Positions 25,724 to 35,017 of a DNA stretch of 64,000 nt are shown in pieces. Where the stretch lies: contig CAYXDO010000023.1 in the NCBI GenBank assembly GCA_964463485.1, forward strand, positions 1 to 64,000, in the 5' to 3' direction. Positions within the stretch are counted from its first letter, which is position 1, and each line of letters begins with the position of its first letter. Origin of the DNA: CAYXDO01 sp964463485. GTDB lineage: Bacteria > Myxococcota > Kuafuiibacteriia > Kuafuiibacteriales > Kuafuiibacteriaceae. The position numbers and the translations under genes are program-made. Below the pieces are notes generated by a model. The model did no database searches, was not told the origin of the DNA, and worked only from the letters and a program-made list of their open reading frames with translations.

Positions 25724-28345
25724 ATGGACGTGAACAAGCTCACTCAGAAAACCCAGGAAGCCATCTCCGTCGCTCACGCCTCGGCCGTGCGCAGGGGCCA
25801 CCCCGATGTCGACGGTGAGCATCTCCTCCTTGGTCTTCTGACCCAGGAGGACGGCCTCTTCGTTCGCTTGCTCGAGAAGATGGACGTACCCGCCCCGCCG
25901 CTCACGCGCGCCCTCGAGGACGTGCTCGGTCGCCGACCCTCCGTGTCCGGGCCTGGCGTCGAAGCGGGCAAGATTCTGGTGACGCAGCGATTTCATCGCT
26001 TGCTCGTTCGTGCCGAGGACGAGGCCAAGCGACTCAAGGACGAGTACGTCTCGGTGGAGCACGTCGGGCTCGCACTCATCGAGGAAGGCACCGACACCGA
26101 CAGCGGCCGAATCCTCGCCAAGTTCAACGTCACGCGCGAACGATTCCTGTCCGCGTTGAGCTCCGTTCGCGGCGCTCAACGGGTCACCTCGGCTACACCG
26201 GAGCAGGCCTACGAAGCCCTGACGAAGTATGGCCAGGACCTCGTCGCGCTCGCCAAGGACGGCAAGCTCGACCCTGTGATCGGTCGCGACGAGGAGATCC
26301 GGAGGGTGATTCGAATCCTCTCTCGAAAGACCAAGAACAACCCGGTACTCATTGGAGAACCAGGCGTTGGCAAGACCGCGATCGTCGAGGGCCTCGCCCA
26401 GCGCATCGTTCGCGGAGACGTCCCGGAGTGGATGAAGGACCGCACCATCTTCTCGCTCGACATGGGCGCCCTCATGGCGGGGGCTAAATATCGGGGTGAG
26501 TTCGAGGAGCGCCTCAAGGCCGTGCTCGCCGAAGTCAAAAAGAGCGAAGGCCGTGTACTCATGTTCATCGACGAGATCCACACCATCGTCGGGGCGGGCA
26601 AGACCGAAGGATCGAGCGACGCCGGCAACATGCTCAAACCCATGCTGGCGCGCGGAGAGCTCCACTGCATCGGCGCCACCACGCTCGACGAGCATCGTAA
26701 GTACCTCGAGAAGGACGCTGCCCTGGAGCGACGGTTTCAGCCGGTGATGGTCGACCCTCCCAACGTGGAGGACGCGATCTCCATCCTCCGCGGGCTCAAG
26801 GAGCGGTTCGAGGTCCACCACGGCGTGCGGATCAAGGACAACGCCCTGGTCGCCGCCGCGGTTCTCTCCAATCGCTACATCACCGAGCGGTACTTGCCGG
26901 ACAAAGCCATCGACCTCGTCGACGAAGCCTCCGCGATGGTTCGCACCGAGATGGAATCGATGCCTCAAGGGCTCGACCAAGCCACTCGCCGAGTCATGCA
27001 GCTCGAGATCGAAAAAGCGGCCCTCGAAAAGGAGAAGGACAAGGCTTCTCGGGAGCGGCTCAACGTGCTCGAGAAGGAGCTCGCTGACTTGAAGGCGAAC
27101 GCGGACTCGATGCGGGCCCGTTGGCAGACCGAAAAAGATGCCTTCGGCAAAGTCAGAGCTCTCCGCGAGGAGATCGAGAAAGTTCGCCGCGACATCGAGG
27201 AGGCCGAGCGTCAATACGACTTGAATCGCGCCGCCGAGCTCAAACACGGAAAGCTCCCGACCATGCGCCGGCAGCTCGAGGAGCAGGAGCGCAAGATCGC
27301 CGAAAAACAGGGCACCACCATGCTCCGAGAAGAAGTCTCCGACGCCGAGATCGCGGAGATCGTCGCTCGCTGGACCGGCATCCCGGTCAAGCGGCTCGTC
27401 GAAGGAGAGCGCGAAAAGCTCGTGCGCCTCGACCAAATCCTGCATGAGCGTGTCGTCGGCCAAGACGAAGCGGTGCAGCTCGTAGCCGACGCGGTGATCC
27501 GCGCGCGCGCCGGAATCAAGGATCCGCGACGCCCCATCGGCTCGTTCGTGTTCCTCGGACCCACCGGCGTCGGCAAGACCGAGCTCGCCAAGGCCTTGGC
27601 CCAGGCCCTCTTCGACTCGGAGGAAAACATCGTTCGAATCGACATGAGTGAGTACATGGAGAAGCACAACGTCTCCAGGCTCATCGGCGCGCCTCCCGGA
27701 TACATCGGCTACGACGAGGGCGGCCAACTCACCGAGTCGGTACGTCGCAAGCCATACTCGGTGATTCTGTTCGACGAGATCGAAAAAGCTCACCCGGACG
27801 TATTCAACGTCCTTCTCCAGATCCTCGACGACGGTCGCGTCACCGACGCGCAGGGCCACACCGTGGATTTCAAAAACTCGGTCATCATCATGACCTCGAA
27901 CATCGGCTCACCTATCTTGCTCGAGGGCGTCGACTCCGAAGGTCGGATCAACGAAGCGGCGCGGAAAGCCGTGTTCGCCGAGCTGCGAGCGCACTTCCGT
28001 CCCGAGTTCCTGAATCGAATCGACGAGACCGTGTTGTTCGCGCCGTTGACGCTCGACGAGATCAAACGGATCGTCGGGTTGTTGACCAAGGACCTCGGCA
28101 AACGGCTCGCCGCTCTCGAGGTCAAGCTCGAGCTCTCCGACGCCGCCAAGGAGCTCATCGCTAGGCAGGGATTCGACCCCGTCTTCGGCGCGCGACCCCT
28201 CAAGCGGTACCTTCAGCGCGAGGTCGAGACTCGCATCGGCCGCTCGCTCATCACCGGAGACGTCCTGCCGGGTTCGACCGCCCGCATCGAGGTGAAAAGC
28301 GGCCAGCTGGCCGTCATTATCGAGCTCCCTCAGAAGCGCTCCTAG
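25724..28345 (+). CDS. clpB: ClpB disaggregase (Hsp100 AAA+ chaperone)
   Basis: The 873-residue protein has the Clp N domain (KLTQKTQEAISVAHASA) and a first AAA+ module with Walker A GEPGVGKTA and Walker B VLMFIDEIH. The middle coiled-coil region, at about 400-530, is specific to ClpB. A second AAA+ module has GPTGVGKTELAKAL and ILFDEIEKAH. ATG 25724 gives the usual N-terminus; the frame is open to 25583 but that extension is foreign to the family. It works with DnaK/DnaJ to dissolve aggregates, and the cbpA-like and cbpM genes lie just upstream. The 157-base gap before it may hold its own promoter, but I could not identify boxes. Confidence 0.97.
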   Translation: MDVNKLTQKTQEAISVAHASAVRRGHPDVDGEHLLLGLLTQEDGLFVRLLEKMDVPAPPLTRALEDVLGRRPSVSGPGVEAGKILVTQRFHRLLVRAEDEAKRLKDEYVSVEHVGLALIEEGTDTDSGRILAKFNVTRERFLSALSSVRGAQRVTSATPEQAYEALTKYGQDLVALAKDGKLDPVIGRDEEIRRVIRILSRKTKNNPVLIGEPGVGKTAIVEGLAQRIVRGDVPEWMKDRTIFSLDMGALMAGAKYRGEFEERLKAVLAEVKKSEGRVLMFIDEIHTIVGAGKTEGSSDAGNMLKPMLARGELHCIGATTLDEHRKYLEKDAALERRFQPVMVDPPNVEDAISILRGLKERFEVHHGVRIKDNALVAAAVLSNRYITERYLPDKAIDLVDEASAMVRTEMESMPQGLDQATRRVMQLEIEKAALEKEKDKASRERLNVLEKELADLKANADSMRARWQTEKDAFGKVRALREEIEKVRRDIEEAERQYDLNRAAELKHGKLPTMRRQLEEQERKIAEKQGTTMLREEVSDAEIAEIVARWTGIPVKRLVEGEREKLVRLDQILHERVVGQDEAVQLVADAVIRARAGIKDPRRPIGSFVFLGPTGVGKTELAKALAQALFDSEENIVRIDMSEYMEKHNVSRLIGAPPGYIGYDEGGQLTESVRRKPYSVILFDEIEKAHPDVFNVLLQILDDGRVTDAQGHTVDFKNSVIIMTSNIGSPILLEGVDSEGRINEAARKAVFAELRAHFRPEFLNRIDETVLFAPLTLDEIKRIVGLLTKDLGKRLAALEVKLELSDAAKELIARQGFDPVFGARPLKRYLQREVETRIGRSLITGDVLPGSTARIEVKSGQLAVIIELPQKRS

Positions 28346-28404
28346 TCGACCGAGGGCCGCAAGACCTCGTGCAAATCGCGGTTCTCCGCGCTAGGAAGCG
28401 CGTC

Positions 28405-29610
28405 ATGTTCCTCCATCGCTGGCTCGCTCCGAGCCTCGCCGCAGGACTCTTGTGGGGCTGTACCAAAGATGAGTGTGTCTCCACCGATGACTGCTCCGCG
28501 GAGAAGGTGTGCCACCGATCGGCGTGTGTGTTCGGACCCCTCGACGGGCTCGAATGCCTCGACGATGTCGATTGCGGAGGCGTGCTGCGCGAGTCCGAAC
28601 GTGAGTACGATTGCGCGGGGACTCGCTGTCGCCTCCGGCCGCCCGTCGGGACCACGGGCGATGGCGGAGTCCGTCCAGACTCGGGGATCCCGCGCGCAGA
28701 CGCCGGCGTGACCGACTCGGGTGTTTCGGACGCCGGAACCGACCCCACGTCCGGGGCCTTCGGTCGCGACGAGATGTTCCTCGTCGGCACGCTGCAAGAG
28801 GGGACCGGCGGGGTCGATCTGATCTGCAACGTCCTTACGCCCAACACCGTTTTTGCTGGTTTTGAGAGCTCACTGTTGTCCGCCAAGCTTCGGCAGACTG
28901 ATGGCGCGTTGCTCTATGTTTCAGAGCCGATGCTCAACGAGAGAACCGTCCGGCAGTTCGTTCGTGATCCGCTGCTGCGAGACATGAACCTCGACTGGGT
29001 CTATCCACAAAACCCGGAAGCGAATGACGGAATCATCGCGACCGATCAGTGCCAAAATTCGATTTCTCAGTTTTTCGTGCACCCTTCGACCGGCGAAGTG
29101 ATTTATTCGTGTGCGAGCGCGACCTCGACGTATTACGACTCGGGCGGAGTGTTCCCGACTTGCGCAGATGCGTTCGAGTCGGTGACGGAGATCGGCGAGA
29201 ACTCGGTCTTGTGCCGCGACAATGTCCTCGACTCCGCGGGCGTCGAACACTTGATAACACCGAATCCGGGGTGGTTCGTGGCACGCCCCAAGCCAGGTGG
29301 AGGGTTCTGGGGTGTCCTGAAAAACTCGAGCTCCGGGAGCTTCGAGCGCTGGACCATCACGGCGTCCGGCGCCGCGTCGTTGGACGGCTCTTACGCGGCG
29401 ATTCCGCCCGGCTACAACCCGATCAACGCCGACATTCCCCGCTGGGGCAACATCGACCGCTTGGGCAGGTTCTATCGATGGGTTGGAGGTGCCAGCGGGG
29501 GTGACGACTTCATCGCTCGCTTCGAGGCCGACTTCACCACGTCCAGCATCGTGTATGACGAGAGCCAGGACCCGATCTGCAAGCTGCACTCTTTTACGTT
29601 CTTGCGCTGA
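28405..29610 (+). CDS. Cys-rich lipoprotein, unknown function
   Basis: ATG 28405, after an AGGAAG box, opens a lipoprotein signal (FLHRWLAPSLAAGLLWGC). The next 70 residues hold ten or so Cys residues (CTKDECVSTDDC, KVCHRSACVF, LECLDDVDCGG), a pattern common in Myxococcota surface lipoproteins. A linker rich in DSG and DAG follows. The remaining 280 residues have no motif I recognise and may form a beta-propeller-like sensor or binding domain. It is probably exposed at the cell envelope. Confidence 0.75.
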   Translation: MFLHRWLAPSLAAGLLWGCTKDECVSTDDCSAEKVCHRSACVFGPLDGLECLDDVDCGGVLRESEREYDCAGTRCRLRPPVGTTGDGGVRPDSGIPRADAGVTDSGVSDAGTDPTSGAFGRDEMFLVGTLQEGTGGVDLICNVLTPNTVFAGFESSLLSAKLRQTDGALLYVSEPMLNERTVRQFVRDPLLRDMNLDWVYPQNPEANDGIIATDQCQNSISQFFVHPSTGEVIYSCASATSTYYDSGGVFPTCADAFESVTEIGENSVLCRDNVLDSAGVEHLITPNPGWFVARPKPGGGFWGVLKNSSSGSFERWTITASGAASLDGSYAAIPPGYNPINADIPRWGNIDRLGRFYRWVGGASGGDDFIARFEADFTTSSIVYDESQDPICKLHSFTFLR

Positions 29611-29628
29611 CCCTATCCGGAGTAACTC

Positions 29629-30066
29629 ATGACGAAAGACGAGCTCGTGACTTTCCTCCGCGGGTACAAGCTGGCGGTGGAAGCCACCACCAGCCGGGCC
29701 GGGTCACCTCAGGCCGCGGTCGTGGGATTCGCAGTGAGTGACCAGCTCGAGCTCATCTTCGATACTTTGGAGTCGACGCGAAAGTACGAGAACCTCCGAG
29801 CCGACCCTCGAATCGCGATGGTGGTCGGCTGGGATCACGAAATCACCGTGCAACTCGAAGGCGTCGCCGATTTTCCGGTCGGCGAGGAGTTGGAGCGGAT
29901 CCGCCAAGTCTATTTCGTACCCTATCCCGATGGGCGGGATCGGTTGTCGTGGCCCGGAATCACACACGTTCGCGTGAGACCGAGCTGGGTTCGATTCAGC
30001 GACTTCACCGTCGACCCACCGAAAATCGTGGAGCTGTCGACTCCCGAGTTGGGTGAGTCGCCGTAA
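29629..30066 (+). CDS. Pyridoxamine 5'-phosphate oxidase-like (split-barrel flavin-binding) protein
   Basis: The 145-residue protein has the split-barrel pattern of PNPOx-like proteins: PQAAVVGFAVSDQLELIFDT, then STRKYENLRADPRIAMVVG, and an Arg-rich end (VRVRPSWVRFSD). Members bind FMN or F420 and act as small oxidoreductases; the substrate is not inferable. It follows the lipoprotein gene by 18 bases. I would not call it the biosynthetic pdxH, because it is too short. Confidence 0.75.
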   Translation: MTKDELVTFLRGYKLAVEATTSRAGSPQAAVVGFAVSDQLELIFDTLESTRKYENLRADPRIAMVVGWDHEITVQLEGVADFPVGEELERIRQVYFVPYPDGRDRLSWPGITHVRVRPSWVRFSDFTVDPPKIVELSTPELGESP

Positions 30067-30098
30067 TCGGCTCTCGGACCTCGACCGATCCAGCCGAA

Positions 30099-30536
30099 TC
30101 AGCTCGTGGCGAGGCGCCCGATCGATTTCTTCCGGCGGGCCAACGCCGTGGGTGCGGGCTCCACCACCGTGATGGGTTCGGTCGCGGGCACGGGCACTCT
30201 TGCCGCGTCCGACCACAGTTGTTCGAGATCGTAATATCGCCGAACTTCGTCCTGAAAGGCGTGGAACACGAGGTCGCCGAAGTCGAGGATCACCCAGCCT
30301 CCCGACCCTTCGAAGCTCAGGGGCTCGACACCCAGCTCCTTCTTGAGCGTATGTTGCACGGACTCAGCCACGGCTTTGGTCTGGCGCTCGTTGTTGCTCG
30401 AGGCCAACACGATGGCATCGGTGTACGAGCACTGACCTTTGACGTTGAGAATCGTGAGATTGAAGGCCTTCTTGGCCTGAGCGGCGCGCGCTGCGGCGAT
30501 CGCTTTTTCGATGGTTTCGATGGTTGACTCCTTCAA
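30099..30536 (-). CDS. rsfS: Ribosomal silencing factor RsfS (Iojap family)
   Basis: The core has FNLTILNVKGQCSYTDAIVLASSNNERQ and GWVILDFGDLVFHAFQDEVRRYYDLEQLW (in parts), the RsfS/Iojap signature. The protein binds ribosomal protein uL14 and blocks subunit joining during starvation. No ATG is available; TTG 30536 overlaps the proA stop as TTGA, which fits the coupling seen across this operon. The C-terminal 30 residues (PVPATEPITVVEPAPT) extend past the usual family end. Confidence 0.9.
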   Translation of the reverse strand: MKESTIETIEKAIAAARAAQAKKAFNLTILNVKGQCSYTDAIVLASSNNERQTKAVAESVQHTLKKELGVEPLSFEGSGGWVILDFGDLVFHAFQDEVRRYYDLEQLWSDAARVPVPATEPITVVEPAPTALARRKKSIGRLATS

Positions 30537-31783
30537 GTTCGTACCTGTCCCGATCCTCTCACGACGAGCTTCTCCGTCGTGAGGGCAAGGAGACCCATGG
30601 GGCCGTAAGCATGGAGCTTCGAGGTCGAGATCCCCATTTCCGCACCCAACCCAAGCTCCCCTCCGTCGTTGAGCCTGGTCGATGCATTCCACAATACACA
30701 AGAAGCGTCGACTTCGGCGAGGAAGCGTTCCGCCGACGGCTCGTCCGACGTGACGATGGCTGCGGTGTGGTGAGTCCCGTGGCCGGCCACGTGCTCGATC
30801 GCTTCGTCGAGGCTGCTCACGACCTTTATTGCCAAGATAGGGCCGAGGAACTCGGTATCCCAATCTTCTTGGGCGGCAGGCCGAGAAACGACTTGGTGGT
30901 TCGAAAGCTCGCGAGCCGCTCGCCCGTCGGCCCGAAGCTCGATCCCCGCGGCGGCGAGCCTCGGCCCCAACGCGGCTAGGAGCCCGACGCGACCTTCGTG
31001 GATGAGCAGAGTCTCCGTGGCGTTACACACACCAGGTCGCTGGGTCTTGGCGTTGAAGGCGATCTCGATGGCCATGGCTTCATCCGCCTTCGCATCCACG
31101 TACACGTGGCACACGCCCCGTCCGTGCCGAATCACGGGCACCCGAGCGTGTTCGTCGACCAACGCCATCAGCGCCGCGCCGCCGCGCGGAATCACCAGAT
31201 CCACCTGACCTACCGCACGGAGCAACTCGATCACCGCCTCACGGCTCGGTGTGTCCACGAGGCTCACCGCGTCCCGCGGCAAACCAACCGCGTCGATGCC
31301 TTCGTGCACCACCCGAAGCAGGGCCTGATTCGATCGCAGGGCCTCTTTGCCGCCCCTCAGGATCACCGCGTTGCCCGACTTCAGCGTCAGCGCCGCACAC
31401 TCTACGGTCACGTTGGGGCGAGCTTCGTAGACGATGCCAATGAGCCCAAGCGGGATGCGCACGCGGCTCACCGCGACCCCGCTTCGACCCCGCCCAAGGA
31501 ACGTCGACTGCCCAAGCGGATCAGCCTGACTTCGAACCTCGTCGAGGGATCTGACGAGCTCATGAAGCCGCTTTTCGGTGAGCGTGAGTCGATCTCGGAG
31601 CGCCGGTGAGAGGTCGTTCGCTTCTGCCAGATCGGCCTCGTTTGCGCGGAGGATCTCGCTCCTTTGCGTTGTCAGCGCATGTGAGATCGCTTCGAGCGCG
31701 GCGTTTCGTACGTCCGCGTTCGATCGTGCCAGAGGCCCGGTCGCCGCGCGCGCTCGGCGGAGCAGCTCGAGAACGGGCGTCAC
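30533..31783 (-). CDS. proA: Gamma-glutamyl phosphate reductase
   Basis: The 416-residue enzyme reduces glutamyl-5-phosphate to the semialdehyde, the second step of proline synthesis. Typical stretches are IPLGLIGIVYEARPNVTVECAAL (in parts), VILRGGKEA, VIPRGGAALM and CNATETLLIH, which carries the catalytic Cys. The start is GTG 31783, which overlaps the proB stop (GTGA). The stop overlaps rsfS. Length and motifs are complete. Confidence 0.96.
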   Translation of the reverse strand: MTPVLELLRRARAATGPLARSNADVRNAALEAISHALTTQRSEILRANEADLAEANDLSPALRDRLTLTEKRLHELVRSLDEVRSQADPLGQSTFLGRGRSGVAVSRVRIPLGLIGIVYEARPNVTVECAALTLKSGNAVILRGGKEALRSNQALLRVVHEGIDAVGLPRDAVSLVDTPSREAVIELLRAVGQVDLVIPRGGAALMALVDEHARVPVIRHGRGVCHVYVDAKADEAMAIEIAFNAKTQRPGVCNATETLLIHEGRVGLLAALGPRLAAAGIELRADGRAARELSNHQVVSRPAAQEDWDTEFLGPILAIKVVSSLDEAIEHVAGHGTHHTAAIVTSDEPSAERFLAEVDASCVLWNASTRLNDGGELGLGAEMGISTSKLHAYGPMGLLALTTEKLVVRGSGQVRT

Positions 31784-32931
31784 ACCAACACCACGAGGTC
31801 GTCTTTGTGAATCGCCTCATCGCTCATTCGCTTGGCGCCCAAGGAAGCGCGGAGATCTCTGGCCGACTTTCGCACCAACCCGCGTGCGAGCACTCTACGA
31901 TCGACTCCTTCCGTCACGCTGACCGCGTCTCCTGCTTCGAACTCACCCTCCACACCGGTGATACCGGAAGGCAACAGGCTTCGTCCGTCTCGGGTGATCG
32001 CGTGGGCCGCGCCTCTGTCGATGATGAGTGTGCCGCGGGCCCTGAGCGTGTAGGCGATCCAGTGGGCGCGACTTTTCATCGGCGATGCGCCGTGCCGAGG
32101 CAAGAGGATCGTGCCCACGTCCTTGCCGGAGAAGAGGTCGACGAGCACGGAGGCCTCTGTCCCTGGAGCGATCACCACGATCGCGCCGCGCGCCGCAGCC
32201 GCGCGGGCGGCGTCGAGCTTGCTGCCCATGCCTCCCTTGCCGTGTTTCGACTTGTCCGCGCGCAGCATTCCATCGAGCTTTGGATCGGCGGCAAAGGCCG
32301 CGCGGACCCTATCTCCCTGCGTATTCAACAGGCCCGGAGCGACGGTCAGCAGCACGAGCACGCTCGCATCGACCAGGTTCGCGACTTGGGCCGCGAGCCC
32401 GTCGTTGTCGCCGAACGCGATCTCTTCGGTCGACACCGTGTCGTTCTCGTTGATCACCGCGATCGCCCGTCGCTTGGAGATCTCCGCGATCGCTCGCCGG
32501 GCATTCAAAAAGCGCGTGCGATCGGCGAGATCGGCGTGGGTGAGCAGCACCTGCGCTACTGGGATTCGAGCTCGTTGGAGGGCCAACGACCAGGCCTCGA
32601 CGAGCTTGCTTTGGCCGACCGCGGCGGCCGCTTGAAGCCCCGCCATCGTCTTTGGCTTGGCCGCGAGTCCTAGAGCCCCAACGCCCGCAAGGATGGCGCC
32701 GGAGGACACGACCACCGGCCAGTGTTTGGGGCTCGCGAGAGTGGCGATCTGCTCGGCCAGGGAGCTCACGCGGGCCGGATCGAGTCCTCCGCCTTCGGCG
32801 GCGAGCACGCTCGAGCCGATCTTGACCACGAAGGGGCCCGACCTCGCGCGCTGAGTCAGCGCGTGGTGAGCTTCATCCGCGAGGCTATCGGGGTCTGTTG
32901 GGGCTTCGATGCCCTGGGCGCGAAGGGTCAT
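31780..32931 (-). CDS. proB: Glutamate 5-kinase
   Basis: The enzyme phosphorylates glutamate in the first step of proline synthesis. It has FVVKIGSSVL near the start, VSSGAILAGVGALGL, FGDNDGLAAQVA and GTGGMGSK-like KHGKGGMGSKLDAARAA, which form the amino-acid kinase fold. A C-terminal PUA domain follows (ARGTLIIDRGAAHAI and onward). ATG 32931 gives 383 residues; the frame runs further upstream but only as low-complexity sequence opposite the lipoprotein gene's end. It starts ten bases after that lipoprotein gene and overlaps proA. Confidence 0.96.
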   Translation of the reverse strand: MTLRAQGIEAPTDPDSLADEAHHALTQRARSGPFVVKIGSSVLAAEGGGLDPARVSSLAEQIATLASPKHWPVVVSSGAILAGVGALGLAAKPKTMAGLQAAAAVGQSKLVEAWSLALQRARIPVAQVLLTHADLADRTRFLNARRAIAEISKRRAIAVINENDTVSTEEIAFGDNDGLAAQVANLVDASVLVLLTVAPGLLNTQGDRVRAAFAADPKLDGMLRADKSKHGKGGMGSKLDAARAAAARGAIVVIAPGTEASVLVDLFSGKDVGTILLPRHGASPMKSRAHWIAYTLRARGTLIIDRGAAHAITRDGRSLLPSGITGVEGEFEAGDAVSVTEGVDRRVLARGLVRKSARDLRASLGAKRMSDEAIHKDDLVVLV

Positions 32932-32941
32932 GGGGCGTGGT

Positions 32942-34039
32942 TCAGCGCTCGCCTTTGGGCTTCTTGGGCTTCTTCGTGGAGCTCTTGGCCGCTTTGGCGG
33001 GCGGGGGTGGAGGCGGGGCGGTGGGTTCCTCTGGTGCGATGCCAGCATCCGGCGCCCCGAGGAGGGGCTCGTCTTCCTCCTCGGGAGCTGCGGGCGCGGG
33101 GCGTGGCCCGCCAATCACCGTGGCCGTGCGGGTTCGGCCTTCGAGGAACGCGAGAGGCTCGAGATCAGTGGGGTGTCGCTCGATGGCAGGAATGTACTCC
33201 TTCGGCGTGAGCTCCCTCCCCTCCACCACCTTGATCGTGAAGTTGAGCGACAAGGTGATGAGGCCCGGCGTGGCGTCCGGCTTCTTTGGGTTCGGCACCT
33301 CGAGCTCACCTTGCAGCTTGGCCTCGAGGGGCGCTCCGGTCGCCTCGTCGACCAGCAGGGTACCGCTGAGCTTCTTGGGACGCTTCGGCGTGTCGTGGCC
33401 ATACGCGACGAGCTCGTCGCCTTTGCGCAGCGCGAAGCTGTATTTGACCGCGGCTCGCCCCGAGGCGTTCGCCTCACCTTCGCGAATCAATGCCAGCCGC
33501 TTGCCGAAGAAGGCAGTGAACGTGCGGAGGGGCTCGAACACCTCTTCGCGCATCTTCACGTGTTGCAAATCGATGGCCGCAATACCTTGAGCCCGTAGCT
33601 TCCCGCCTTCGTTGCTCACGAAGATCACTCCGCCCGAGTAATACATCTCGCGCAGGGGCGTCTTGTTGCGGCCGAGCTGAAGCACGTGCATCGAGCCGTG
33701 CAGTCCGTGCTCGATCAGCGTCTCTTCGCTGAACCCGAGCTTCCGCGGCTCCACCCCGATGTTGAGCTCCGCGACGCCTCGATACTCGACGAACCCTAGT
33801 CGCCCGACGATCTCGCCGAAGGACATGTCGAGCACTCGTCGGGCCACCGCGTCGCTCCGATCGAGCTCGTTCGTGTCGATCTTCTCTTTGGACTTTTTTT
33901 CGAGCTCGGTCGGCGGGATGTCCCGCCCCCAGATCAACTGGCGCGCGCGCTCGTTCTCCTCGCGCTGCTTACACGCCGAGGCCAGGAGAGCTGTCGCGAT
34001 CAGGGAGGCCCGAGCCAGGGAAACGGGACGCGCGAGCAT
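32942..34039 (-). CDS. Lipoprotein, unknown function, first gene before proB
   Basis: ATG 34039 opens a lipoprotein signal (LARPVSLARASLIATALLASAC), giving 365 residues. The body is a mixed beta protein without motifs I know. The C-terminus is low-complexity, with Pro-rich and Lys/Ser-rich stretches (PPPPPPAKAAKSSTKKPKKPK) that may contact peptidoglycan or other cell-wall polymers. It sits ten bases upstream of proB on the same strand, so it may be co-transcribed although no functional link is obvious. Confidence 0.72.
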   Translation of the reverse strand: MLARPVSLARASLIATALLASACKQREENERARQLIWGRDIPPTELEKKSKEKIDTNELDRSDAVARRVLDMSFGEIVGRLGFVEYRGVAELNIGVEPRKLGFSEETLIEHGLHGSMHVLQLGRNKTPLREMYYSGGVIFVSNEGGKLRAQGIAAIDLQHVKMREEVFEPLRTFTAFFGKRLALIREGEANASGRAAVKYSFALRKGDELVAYGHDTPKRPKKLSGTLLVDEATGAPLEAKLQGELEVPNPKKPDATPGLITLSLNFTIKVVEGRELTPKEYIPAIERHPTDLEPLAFLEGRTRTATVIGGPRPAPAAPEEEDEPLLGAPDAGIAPEEPTAPPPPPPAKAAKSSTKKPKKPKGER

Positions 34040-34088
34040 TCGCTTCGCAGTAACACGAGGCGCAGGGCAGGGGGAAGGAAGCGGAATC

Positions 34089-34838
34089 TCAGCCAAGCAA
34101 CGTGGGCGGCGTGAAGAACGTGTTCCACAGGCCTGGGCCCGCCGCGAATACAGAGCCGAAGCAAGGGCCTTGCGAGAGCGAGTTGCCCCAGCCAGCGCCG
34201 CGCACCGAATCGAAACCGAGGCCGCCGTCAGCCGAGTTGAACCGACCGAGTACGCCGATGTTGTCCCAGCCCGCGTTGCCTTGGACCGAGTTGAACGCGC
34301 CCTGAGCGAAGATGTTGTCGTTTCCGTTGCCGCCGAAGATTTGGTTGAAACGGCCGCGAGCGCTGATGCTGTCGTGCCCGTCGCCGCCGTGGATCGAGTT
34401 GCCGCGTCCAAAGCTCGAGATCGAGTCGTGGCCCTTGCCACCATCGATCGATGCGCCGTGCGCGAAGTTCGAGATCGCGTCGTTGCCTTTGCCACCTTCG
34501 ATGCGCGCGTTGTTCGAGAAGTTCGTGATGCGGTCGTTGCCCTTGCCGCCCTTGACGGTGAGGGGGACGTCGACGCCGGGGCCGACGTTGATGTTGTCGT
34601 TGCCCTTGCCGCCGTTGACCACCAGGCCATTGGCGAGCTCGCTCTTGTCGAACACGAACTGCTGGCCGTTGACGTTCACGCCGACTTGGTTGTTGCCGAG
34701 GTTCTGGACGTTGATGTTGTCGTTCTTGCCGCCGGCGTTGATGACCACCTGGCCCTGAGCGTTTCGGCCGACCGTGGCTTCACCGAAGTTCCGTTGGAAA
34801 GGAAGAGGTTGACCAACTTTGAAACCATTCACGTTCAT
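34089..34838 (-). CDS. RTX-like protein with 18-residue GGxGxD repeats
   Basis: The 249-residue protein has no signal peptide. After a 75-residue beta-like start it carries about eight GGKGNDxI-type motifs. From residue 110 on they recur every 18 residues (GGKGNDAISNFAHGASID, GGKGHDSISSFGRGNSIH and so on), so each unit is one good RTX nonapeptide followed by a degenerate one. RTX repeats bind calcium and form a beta-roll outside the cell, usually after type I secretion. No ABC secretion genes are nearby. A GGAGG box precedes ATG 34838. Confidence 0.75.
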   Translation of the reverse strand: MNVNGFKVGQPLPFQRNFGEATVGRNAQGQVVINAGGKNDNINVQNLGNNQVGVNVNGQQFVFDKSELANGLVVNGGKGNDNINVGPGVDVPLTVKGGKGNDRITNFSNNARIEGGKGNDAISNFAHGASIDGGKGHDSISSFGRGNSIHGGDGHDSISARGRFNQIFGGNGNDNIFAQGAFNSVQGNAGWDNIGVLGRFNSADGGLGFDSVRGAGWGNSLSQGPCFGSVFAAGPGLWNTFFTPPTLLG

Positions 34839-35017
34839 GACTGCCTCCAGCTTCGCTCTTTGAGAGCGTTCTTGTTGCGGTCGAATTCAGGAAGTGTGCC
34901 AGCAACTTCGGGCCTTTGATCCGCTGCGTCGTGCCCGCTCGGCTTTGCAGGTGCAACCAAGTGAGTGCAGCGCTGTTGGATCTGCACGACGGATCTGCAC
35001 GACCAAGGGCGCTTCGA

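Noticed and set aside
25640..27859. Minus-strand open frame of 739 codons opposite clpB
   Set aside because: It is antisense to unmistakable ClpB motifs and has no family features of its own.
31606..32673. Plus-strand frame of 355 codons opposite proB
   Set aside because: Antisense of glutamate 5-kinase, with no motif of its own.
32932..33114. N-terminal extension of proB
   Set aside because: The extra 61 residues are Pro/Arg low complexity opposite the coding frame of the lipoprotein end. ProB families start near ATG 32931.
34040..34630. N-terminal extension of the lipoprotein at 32942-34039
   Set aside because: It is a Thr/Ala/Ser-rich shadow of the RTX-like gene, which is encoded in a different frame of the same strand. 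The lipoprotein signal begins at ATG 34039.
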